Positions 1-5,492 of a stretch of DNA of 12,051 bases are shown piece after piece. This DNA is from Coriobacteriales bacterium (GTDB lineage Bacteria > Actinomycetota > Coriobacteriia > Coriobacteriales > UBA8131): assembly GCA_031268525.1 (NCBI GenBank), contig JAIRXA010000025.1, forward strand, positions 1-12,051. The letters run 5' to 3'. How positions within the stretch are numbered: position 1 is the first letter of the stretch; every line of letters begins with the position of its first letter. The notes under the pieces were generated by a model, which saw only the letters and a program-made list of their open reading frames with translations, was not told where the DNA came from and searched no databases. A program made the position numbers and the translations under genes.

Positions 1-303
1 CTGGTCACGCGCGAAACAGCGTTGCTGAAGGTCATCATCGAGTGTTGTCTGCTGACCGACGATGAGAAGGTCGCCGCCTGTCAGGTCGCCGTACGAGCCG
101 GGGCGAATTTTGTCAAGACGAGCACGGGCTTCTCCACGGGAGGGGCGACGATTGCCGATGTGAGCTTGCTGAGAGCGACCGTTGAGCCGCACATCGGCGT
201 AAAAGCTTCGGGCGGCATTCGCACCCGTGAGGAGGCCTTGGCGATGATAGCGGCCGGCGCCAATCGCCTGGGCACCAGCAAGGGTGTGGTGATTGTGGCT
301 TGA
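1..303 (+). CDS. deoC: Deoxyribose-phosphate aldolase (DeoC), 3' part only
   Basis: This is the C-terminal 100 residues of class I deoxyribose-5-phosphate aldolase, a cytoplasmic TIM-barrel enzyme that splits 2-deoxyribose 5-phosphate into glyceraldehyde 3-phosphate and acetaldehyde at the end of deoxynucleoside breakdown. The frame is open from base 1, so the true start lies outside the window; the TTG at 22 is internal. The Schiff-base lysine is the K of FVKTSTGFSTGG (codon 115-117), and the second active-site lysine is the K of GVKASGGIR (codon 202-204). The LKVIIE strand and the phosphate-binding glycine region near the end (AGANRLGTSKG) are also in place. The end is normal for the family. 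The nucleoside-type ABC transporter 2.4 kb downstream on the same strand fits the same pathway. Family assignment is very sure. Confidence 0.96.
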   Translation: MVTRETALLKVIIECCLLTDDEKVAACQVAVRAGANFVKTSTGFSTGGATIADVSLLRATVEPHIGVKASGGIRTREEALAMIAAGANRLGTSKGVVIVA

Positions 304-351
304 GGGCTCGGTTGACGGAGAACACGTCCCCACTGTCACACATTTCTATTT

Positions 352-396
352 TGAGGCAACGAATGGTATTTCGAGTACTTTTTTTATGAGGCAACG
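352..396. repeat. Pair of 10-bp direct repeats, 35 bp apart
   Basis: TGAGGCAACG occurs at 352-361 and again at 387-396. The second copy covers the last codons and stop region of the minus-strand CYTH gene. The pair may mark the edge of a small insertion, deletion or duplication where that gene lost its 3' part, but two 10-mers alone do not prove it. Confidence 0.4.
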
Positions 397-722
397 CGGC
401 TCAGATTATTTTCTATCAAAAAGGACTCGAATTCACCTCCAGTAATGCTTAAACCAAATCGAGCAAGCAAGCCTACAATTTCTGCGTTTCCCGAACAGAG
501 ATCACCGGATTGAAAGGGTATCTCATTACACAGAGAATTGTCATCATTATTAATCATTGATTTGATATCAATTTTATTATTCCTTCGTCGAATGAACACT
601 CCTTGCCTAAGCAAGTCATATTGAGGCGTATCGTAATATGTGTCCACAATCTTCTTCTCAAGTCCTTTTGAGACTAAAGCAGGAAAGTCTACAACCTTCC
701 ACTTCATTTCATATTCAATCAC
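384..722 (-). CDS. Short CYTH-domain (triphosphate tunnel) protein, probably C-terminally truncated
   Basis: The predicted product has 112 residues. It opens with the CYTH signature ExExK (E3-Y-E5-M-K7), followed by VDTYYDTPQYDLL (27-38), the basic strand FIRRRNN (43-49) and a conserved-looking DIK (52-54). These match the first half of triphosphate tunnel enzymes, which hydrolyse or cyclise triphosphates such as thiamine triphosphate, inorganic triphosphate or ATP. Family members usually have about 150-200 residues. Here the later acidic and basic tunnel strands are not visible and the protein stops soon after FESFLIENNL, so the tunnel is probably incomplete and the product inactive or a remnant. 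The start is the GTG at 720-722, nine bases after a clear AGGAGG (730-735 on the plus strand as CCTCCT); a longer in-frame start at 782 would sit upstream of this site and in the preceding reading frame's territory. The region is strikingly AT-rich (15 G/C in 541-600), unlike the flanking genes, which suggests foreign origin. Confidence 0.6.
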   Translation of the reverse strand: MIEYEMKWKVVDFPALVSKGLEKKIVDTYYDTPQYDLLRQGVFIRRRNNKIDIKSMINNDDNSLCNEIPFQSGDLCSGNAEIVGLLARFGLSITGGEFESFLIENNLSRVAS

Positions 723-735
723 TATGCCTTTCCTC

Positions 736-963
736 CTAACCTGAAATGGTGTGCTGTAAAAACTCATTATCGTACAACTCAAAATCCTTCAAAAGTTTCC
801 TTACTTTCTCACCGTGCAAAAAGACCAAAACGAATACAGGGCGAGTGTTGAATAACCTCTTACGCATTTTGGGTGTGAGAGGTATGGGTGTTTTATGGCC
901 AGGAAGGACGTAGTAAGTAGTTCGTCTGACTTGAGGTTGGCAAGGCAGAAGAACCGTTTCTGT
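736..963 (-). pseudogene. Unrecognised start-less reading frame upstream of the CYTH gene
   Basis: A 75-codon minus-strand frame runs from just after a TGA at 964-966 to a TAG at 736-738. The TAG sits immediately before the AGGAGG that serves the CYTH gene, an operon-like arrangement. The only ATG is at 865-867, leaving 43 residues (MRKRLFNTRPVFVLVF then a Lys/Asp/Glu-rich end), and no ribosome site precedes it. The upstream residues, including RRTTYYVLPGHKTPIPLTPK, look protein-like, but the frame runs into the inverted repeat at 955-982. The simplest reading is a gene that lost its 5' part when the repeat or the islet to its right arrived. I do not recognise the family. Confidence 0.33.
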
Positions 964-982
964 TCAGACCCCTGCGTCATTG
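955..982 (+). repeat. Left copy of ~28-bp inverted repeat flanking the ATPase gene
   Basis: The segment contains GTTTCTGTTCAGACCCC followed by TGCGTCATTG. Its reverse complement recurs at 2579-2607 with a single extra base, so the two copies face each other across about 1.6 kb holding one gene. This left copy ends 24 bp beyond the stop of that gene. No second palindrome arm is visible here, unlike the right copy. Confidence 0.8.
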
Positions 983-1005
983 CGGCCAGCGTCTAGTCAG
1001 TCGTT

Positions 1006-2403
1006 TCATTCAAAATTAACGATGTGCCAACTGCCCTTTGTGTCCGAGCCAACCCTTTCAATTGCATTGAGGTCTTTGAGTGCTTTGAGCCTGTTCGCAA
1101 TTGTCCGCCGCGTTACACCCAACGCGGATGCCATTTCCTCGGATGTCATACTGGCATCACTTGCAATGAGTGCCAAAACTTGCAACTCCTTCTCTGTGAA
1201 GCGCTCTGTGAAATCCTCTGTGAAACTTTCGCTGAAAGTACCCTTATCCCGCCCCATGACCTTGCCGGTAACCCTGTCGAGGATCAGCCCCTTTGGGCGA
1301 TATAAAACAACGCTGAAACCCATCTTTCCCCGCCTGAACTCGTAGCGCACATCAGCCTCTGTGCAGGCGTCATGAATGCGCTTCAGACCAGTGCCAAAGT
1401 GTTCTATGTCTTTGGAGTAATACATTATCTGTGCAAGGAGCGGGTTTCGCTGGACGGGCTGCACGGTGCCGTTGATGAAGTCCTCTGGAGAAACGCCCTC
1501 GGGAAAGGTGCCCGGATTGTATATCTCAACCCTATCCTTATAGATGGCGATTTCATTGTTTTGGCCATTGCCCCATAGCCTGTGCGCGAAGCTGTTCAAG
1601 AGCGCTTCTCTGACTGCGGCCATTGGCACCTCCGGCACCTCTCCGCGCTTCATGCCGTTACCAAACTCCAACCGCCATTGGATAGCCTTCTTGACGTACA
1701 GCTCACCGGCGTCCACCAGCTTGATGATGGTGTCCACGGAATTGTCTATGTTGAGGAAGGTCAAGCGTTCTTCAGAGGCAAAGGTTGCCATTATCAGCTC
1801 AAGGCGCGGGTTGGTGCTGAACATTACCTTGGCCGTGTTGAGCAGCTTGCCGCCACTTAGCAGCTTAAGCCTGCTCAGAGCATCTTCAACGCCAGCGTAT
1901 TTCCACTCAATGCGACCAGCATCATTGGCTTTCTTGAGATAGTCTTGCAGCGCGGCCTCGTCAACATCTGCGACCGTAAGGTCAGAGATTGCGGAGTCCC
2001 AGGGGTTTTCTGCTTCCAGTTTCCTCTTGATTGAGCTTTCCAGCTCCTCTGGGGACATCGAGAGGCTCTCATCGGCTACTCTCATATATGCTTTGCCGCG
2101 ACAATAGTAAGGAGGATTCCCTCCTTCAAACCTGACCCTGACACAGGGTTTGTCGTCAATGACGACCTGTTCTATCGCTGGATAGATGACGGGCTTGATG
2201 TGGTTGCCAACAGCCTGGCTGACCTTCCGCAAAGTTGCCTCTGAGACCTGTTGGCCAATTATCTCCCCGTCTGGCCGAATACCAAAGTACAACTCGCCAG
2301 CACCATGCTTGTTGAGGATGGCAGAGATGTCTACAAGTGCATCTTCAAGCTCGCTGGTCGAGCGCTTGTATTCAAGCATTTCTGTCTCAGAGCCAAAGTT
2401 CAA
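1006..2403 (-). CDS. AlbA_2 / HATPase_c_4 / winged-helix ATP-binding regulator (COG2865-like)
   Basis: The 465-residue product has three parts. Residues ~6-125 form an AlbA_2 (Schlafen-type) domain, with LEYKRS near the start, GELYFGIRPDGEIIG in the middle and GKAYMRVADES near the end. Residues ~245-350 form a GHKL-type ATPase domain of the HATPase_c_4 kind: the N-box is VREALLNSFAHRLWGNGQ (264-281), followed by DRVEIYNPG (290-298), RNPLLAQIM (319-327) and IEHFGTGLKRI (333-343). Residues ~405-460 form a winged helix-turn-helix (MTSEEMASALGVTRRTIANR). Families of this design are annotated as predicted transcriptional regulators or ATP-dependent DNA-binding proteins; their true function is mostly unknown. 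The start is TTG at 2401-2403, six bases after AGGAG; the next in-frame ATG, eight codons in, would cut into the AlbA_2 domain. The gene stands alone, opposite to the surrounding operon. A 28-bp palindrome in its promoter suggests self-regulation (inference). Confidence 0.9.
   Translation of the reverse strand: MNFGSETEMLEYKRSTSELEDALVDISAILNKHGAGELYFGIRPDGEIIGQQVSEATLRKVSQAVGNHIKPVIYPAIEQVVIDDKPCVRVRFEGGNPPYYCRGKAYMRVADESLSMSPEELESSIKRKLEAENPWDSAISDLTVADVDEAALQDYLKKANDAGRIEWKYAGVEDALSRLKLLSGGKLLNTAKVMFSTNPRLELIMATFASEERLTFLNIDNSVDTIIKLVDAGELYVKKAIQWRLEFGNGMKRGEVPEVPMAAVREALLNSFAHRLWGNGQNNEIAIYKDRVEIYNPGTFPEGVSPEDFINGTVQPVQRNPLLAQIMYYSKDIEHFGTGLKRIHDACTEADVRYEFRRGKMGFSVVLYRPKGLILDRVTGKVMGRDKGTFSESFTEDFTERFTEKELQVLALIASDASMTSEEMASALGVTRRTIANRLKALKDLNAIERVGSDTKGSWHIVNFE
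1192..1239 (-). repeat. 12-bp tandem repeat encoding an F-T-E linker
   Basis: CTCTGTGAA occurs exactly three times at a 12-bp period (1192-1200, 1204-1212, 1216-1224), with a degenerate fourth unit at 1228-1236. On the coding strand it yields FSESFTEDFTERFTEKE (residues 390-406), a flexible acidic linker between the ATPase and winged-helix domains. Comparable short in-frame repeats (for example TEK-type) are common in this linker in COG2865 proteins. Copy number could change by slippage without breaking the frame. Confidence 0.85.
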
Positions 2404-2454
2404 GGGCTTCTCCTGCTTCGTTGCTGCGTATCAGGCACATTTTCTGACGTATCT

Positions 2455-2460
2455 ATTGTA
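2455..2460 (-). promoter_or_regulatory. Probable -10 box of the AlbA_2/ATPase gene
   Basis: On the minus strand this reads TACAAT, one base from the consensus -10, and lies 52 bp before the TTG start. The position 17-18 bp upstream, where a -35 box should be, falls at the edge of the palindrome at 2480-2507 and does not resemble TTGACA. A weak -35 overlapped by a palindrome suits a regulated promoter. Confidence 0.45.
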
Positions 2461-2479
2461 CCGAAACAGCATATGCCAG

Positions 2480-2507
2480 TTACGGCGTTTGTGCACAAAC
2501 GCCGTAA
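2480..2507. promoter_or_regulatory. Perfect 28-bp palindrome, likely operator
   Basis: The 28 bases are their own reverse complement: the left half reads TTACGGCGTTTGTG and the right half mirrors it without a mismatch or spacer. It begins 77 bp upstream of the TTG start of the AlbA_2/ATPase gene and covers the expected -35 zone. A spacer-free palindrome of this size is better suited to a dimeric DNA-binding protein than to an RNA hairpin. The gene's own winged-helix product is the obvious candidate, which is inference. Confidence 0.65.
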
Positions 2508-2549
2508 AGCGAACGTGTGAGCCGCAATCTTCTATGCAAGCGCACTCAT

Positions 2550-2597
2550 CAGACCCCTGCGATTGCGGGTCAAGCCCACAATGACGCAAGGGGTCTG
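2550..2597. repeat. 48-bp imperfect hairpin repeat
   Basis: CAGACCCC (2550-2557) pairs with GGGGTCTG (2590-2597), TGCG with CGCA, ATTG with CAAT and GGG with CCC, leaving the loop TCAAG (2570-2574). It looks like one unit of a dispersed intergenic palindrome and overlaps the right inverted-repeat copy. It lies in the 323-bp gap between the divergent AlbA_2/ATPase gene and the transporter operon, which otherwise holds the two promoters and the 28-bp palindrome. Confidence 0.75.
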
Positions 2598-2607
2598 AAC
2601 AGAAACG
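2579..2607 (-). repeat. Right copy of ~28-bp inverted repeat flanking the ATPase gene
   Basis: This is the reverse complement of 955-982 with one inserted base (a run of four G after CGCAA instead of CGCA). Similarity stops sharply beyond the AGAAACG end, as it does at the left copy. The pair encloses the AlbA_2/ATPase gene and its control region. Confidence 0.8.
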
Positions 2608-2663
2608 AAGAACCAGCCGAAGAGAAGCAGGTCACCGGAATGTAACGTCCCGAAATACCCACC

Positions 2664-2669
2664 TATGAT
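2664..2669 (+). promoter_or_regulatory. Possible -10 box of the nucleoside transporter operon
   Basis: TATGAT lies 57 bp before the lipoprotein start, but the sequence 17 bp upstream is a poor -35 match. It sits just outside the inverted-repeat-bounded islet, so the operon would keep its promoter whether or not the islet is present. Confidence 0.3.
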
Positions 2670-2726
2670 AGACTATGCAGCAGGAACTCTCGAAGGTTTA
2701 AGAGAGCTGGGATCAGGAAGGAAGGA

Positions 2727-3878
2727 ATGGATATGAAGAAGTTTTTAGCGGTGGCACTGGCGCTGGTCTTGGGGCTTGCGCTCGTGGCCTGTGGCGGCGG
2801 TTCTACCCCTGCTGGCGACGAGGGCACGACTCCATCTGGCGGCGGGGAAGCTACCGGCCTGAAAATCGTCGTTGTTACCAGCCCTTCAGGTGTTGACGAC
2901 GGCTCCTTTAATCAGGACAACTATGAGGGCGTTCAGGCATTCATCAGCGCGAATCCCGGCGCGACCGTTGAGGCCGTGCGTGAGCAGGATGTCGCGAACG
3001 CCATTCCGGCGGTTGAGGCCGTGGTCGCCGATTACGACGTTATCGTCACACCTGGCTATCAGTTCGCGGGTATCTATGAGCTGGCGGTTGCCAACCCGGA
3101 CAAGTACTTCATTCTCGTGGACAGCTTCCCCTCTGACGCCGATATGGCCGAGGCCGAGGCAAGCAACATCTACGCCATGCAATTCAAGGAGCAGGAAAGT
3201 GGATTCTTCGCGGGCATCGCGGCGGCTTTGCAGACCGAGACCGGTAAGGTTGCCTCGGTGCACGGCATCGCCTATCCCTCCAACGTCAACTATCAGTATG
3301 GCTTTGAGAGCGGCGTGAACTACGCCAACAAGTATCTGGGATCCACCGCAGAGGTTGTCGCTCTGCCGAGCTATGCCGGCACCGATGTTACCGGCACGAA
3401 CATCGGCGGCAACTATGTGGGCGACTTCTCCGATGAAGCCACGGGCAAGGTTGTTGGCGAGAGCCTGCTGGCGGCCGGTGTTGATATCATCTTCGTCGCC
3501 GCCGGTGCTTCGGGTAACGGCGTGTTCACGGCGGTCAAGGAAGCCGGTAACGCCTATGTCATAGGATGCGACGTGGATCAGTTTGACGACGGCGCCAATG
3601 GCTCGTCAAACATCGTGCTGACCAGCGCGCTGAAGGTCATGTCGCCCAACGTCACCAAACAGTTGGAAGCTGTGGCTGCCGGTACCTTTGCGGGCGGCAA
3701 CTTTATCCTTGGTGCCGACACCGATTCCACTGGCTATGTGAGTGCCGACGGGCGTCATCAGCTGACCCCCGAGACCTTGGCCGCACTGGCTGATGCCTAT
3801 ACTCAGGTCAAGAGTGGTGCGATCATTCCGGCCGCAAACTTCAACAACTATACTCCGGCGGATTTCCCGGGTCTGTAA
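2727..3878 (+). CDS. BMP-family lipoprotein, nucleoside ABC transporter substrate-binding protein (BmpA/NupN-like)
   Basis: The 383-residue protein begins with a lipoprotein signal: KK, a hydrophobic run, then the lipobox LVAC with C22 as the lipidated residue, followed by a Gly/Ser/Thr linker to about residue 45. The mature part is a Bmp/PnrA-like (Med family) binding fold, recognisable from VDDGSFNQDNYEGVQAF, YDVIVTPGYQF, KYFILVDSFP, FKEQESGFFAGI, GKVASVHGIAYPSN and GVDIIFVAAGASGNGVF. Characterised members bind purine or pyrimidine nucleosides outside the membrane and hand them to the permeases. The start at 2727 follows AGGAAGGAAGGA; the ATG two codons later (2733) is equally well spaced and gives the classic MKKFLAVALAL start. 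It is first in the operon and separated from the ATPase by a hairpin, as is common where the binding protein must be made in excess. Substrate is inferred from family and from deoC nearby. Confidence 0.93.
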   Translation: MDMKKFLAVALALVLGLALVACGGGSTPAGDEGTTPSGGGEATGLKIVVVTSPSGVDDGSFNQDNYEGVQAFISANPGATVEAVREQDVANAIPAVEAVVADYDVIVTPGYQFAGIYELAVANPDKYFILVDSFPSDADMAEAEASNIYAMQFKEQESGFFAGIAAALQTETGKVASVHGIAYPSNVNYQYGFESGVNYANKYLGSTAEVVALPSYAGTDVTGTNIGGNYVGDFSDEATGKVVGESLLAAGVDIIFVAAGASGNGVFTAVKEAGNAYVIGCDVDQFDDGANGSSNIVLTSALKVMSPNVTKQLEAVAAGTFAGGNFILGADTDSTGYVSADGRHQLTPETLAALADAYTQVKSGAIIPAANFNNYTPADFPGL

Positions 3879-3911
3879 GGATCGAGTTTCGTACTGAGTA
3901 GCCTACGTTAA

Positions 3912-3943
3912 ACCGGCCTGTCAGCATTCGCTGGCAGGCCGGT
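3912..3943 (+). terminator. Strong intercistronic hairpin after the lipoprotein gene
   Basis: ACCGGCCTGTCAGC (3912-3925) pairs with GCTGGCAGGCCGGT (3930-3943) through 14 base pairs, one a G-T pair, with the loop ATTC. No T-run follows, so it is more likely a partial terminator or a 3' stabilising structure for the lipoprotein message than a full stop. The ATPase starts 19 bp further on. Confidence 0.65.
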
Positions 3944-3962
3944 ATTCTGTGAAGGATGAGCC

Positions 3963-5492
3963 GTGCCTGAGTCGATCGTCGAGATGCGCCATATCACCAA
4001 GCGCTTTCCGGGCATCGTTGCCAACGACGACATCAACCTGAGCATCCACAAAGGTGAGATCTTCGCTCTGCTCGGCGAAAACGGGGCGGGCAAGTCCACG
4101 TTGATGAGCATGCTTTTCGGGATGTACGAGCCTGACGAGGGTGAGCTGATCGTACGCGGCAAGAAGGTGAACATCACTTCGCCTGCCGAGGCAGTGGCTC
4201 TTGAGATCGGTATGGTGCATCAGCATTTCAAGCTCGTCTCAAACTACACCGTCACCGAAAACATCATCATGGGCCGTGAACCCTTGCGCCGCCTGTTAGG
4301 CATCCTGCCCTACATCGACCGCAAGGGTGCCGAGCTTAAAGTGCAGGCGCTCTGTGACCGCTACGGCTTTGATCTCAACCCTCGGGCGGTTATCGAGGAT
4401 CTTGGCGTCTCGCAACAACAGCGTGTCGAAATACTCAAGATGCTGTACCGCGAGGCTGAGATACTGATCTTTGACGAGCCGACCGCAATGCTGACGCCTC
4501 AGGAGACCGCGCGGCTACTCGATATCATCCGCAAACTGCGTGACGACGGCAAGACCGTCATTCTCATCACCCATAAACTCGAAGAGATCAAGCAGGTCGC
4601 TGATCGTTGCGCAGTGCTCAACCGAGGACGGCTGATCGACGTCTTTGATGTCGCAAGCACGTCCACGCGTCTGATGGCCGCAAAGATGGTTGGGCGGGAG
4701 ATCGATTTTGAGGTGGATAAGACCGCGCCCGTGTTTGGGGAGGTCATCCTCGATGTCTCACAGCTGACCGTACTCGACGCTCAGAAGGTCGCAATGGTCA
4801 AAGACGTGAGCTTTACGGTACATGCGGGCGAAGTCTTTGCGGTCGCGGGGGTCGCAGGTAACGGACAGGTTGAGTTGGCGGACACCCTTGCGGGCCTGCT
4901 TGCGGCTAAAGAGGGCAGCATCTCCTTCAAGGGCGAGAACATTACCCGCGCCTCGGTGCGCAAGCGCACCGTTGAAGGCTTGGCCTACATACCTGAGGAT
5001 CGTCACGGGGTGGGTCTGATTCTGGACTTTCCCGTGTCGGATAACCTTGCCTCCAAGGCCTACTTCAGGCCACCCTTTGCGAAAGGCCCCTTTCTGCAAC
5101 AGTTTGCGTTTCGGCAGTATGCCGATACCCTCATCGAGCGCTATGACATCCGTTGCAGCAAGGGCGCCCTCACTCCCGTACGTTCGATGAGCGGCGGCAA
5201 CCAGCAGAAACTGATCGTTGCTCGCGAGATCGATGCAGACGGCGATCTGGTGATTTTTGTGCAACCAACGCGCGGTCTTGACATCGGCGCGACGATGGGC
5301 ATTCGCCAGCGTATCATCGCCGAGCGCGACAAGGGCAAGGCGGTGCTTCTGATATCGCTCGAACTCGATGAGGTGCTGTCCTGCGCGGACACCATCGGGG
5401 TACTCTACGATGGCCGGATGACCAAGATCGCACCCGCAAACGAGCTTTCTCGTAATGAAGTAGGCGAGTATATGATGGGGGTGCAAAGGTGA
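3963..5492 (+). CDS. Nucleoside ABC transporter, tandem ATP-binding protein (NupO/YufO-like)
   Basis: The 509-residue product carries two ABC domains in one chain, the arrangement used by BMP-type and sugar (CUT2) importers. The N-terminal domain is complete: Walker A GENGAGKST (38-46), Q-loop region HQHFK (86-90), signature LGVSQQQRVEILK (147-159), Walker B ILIFDEPT (167-174) and the switch histidine in THK (203-205). The C-terminal domain is degenerate in the usual way: GVAGNGQVE (296-304) replaces Walker A, the signature is MSGGNQQKL (409-417), and VQPTRGLD (433-440) has Q where the catalytic glutamate would be. So probably one of the two sites hydrolyses ATP. The start is GTG at 3963, after GAAGGA. 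The stop overlaps the next start by four bases (GTGA), implying translational coupling to the permease. It acts on the cytoplasmic face of the membrane. Confidence 0.95.
   Translation: MPESIVEMRHITKRFPGIVANDDINLSIHKGEIFALLGENGAGKSTLMSMLFGMYEPDEGELIVRGKKVNITSPAEAVALEIGMVHQHFKLVSNYTVTENIIMGREPLRRLLGILPYIDRKGAELKVQALCDRYGFDLNPRAVIEDLGVSQQQRVEILKMLYREAEILIFDEPTAMLTPQETARLLDIIRKLRDDGKTVILITHKLEEIKQVADRCAVLNRGRLIDVFDVASTSTRLMAAKMVGREIDFEVDKTAPVFGEVILDVSQLTVLDAQKVAMVKDVSFTVHAGEVFAVAGVAGNGQVELADTLAGLLAAKEGSISFKGENITRASVRKRTVEGLAYIPEDRHGVGLILDFPVSDNLASKAYFRPPFAKGPFLQQFAFRQYADTLIERYDIRCSKGALTPVRSMSGGNQQKLIVAREIDADGDLVIFVQPTRGLDIGATMGIRQRIIAERDKGKAVLLISLELDEVLSCADTIGVLYDGRMTKIAPANELSRNEVGEYMMGVQR

Noticed and set aside
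313..339. TGAC...GTCA-ended segment after deoC containing GGAGAACACGTCCCC
   Set aside because: It resembles dispersed intergenic repeats seen in other anaerobes and has short inverted ends, but only one copy is visible here and the pairing is weak, so it is not listed as a feature.
723..782. Longer N-terminus for the CYTH protein starting at 782
   Set aside because: The strong AGGAGG lies inside that extension, the ExExK motif starts right after the GTG at 722, and another frame better explains the upstream DNA.
955..2607. Insertion sequence
   Set aside because: Inverted ends are present, but the enclosed gene is an AlbA_2/ATPase regulator, not a transposase, and no target duplication could be seen at the edges.
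2687..2705. CTCTC...GAGAG mini inverted repeat in the transporter leader
   Set aside because: A five-base stem with a ten-base loop is too weak to support a regulatory claim.
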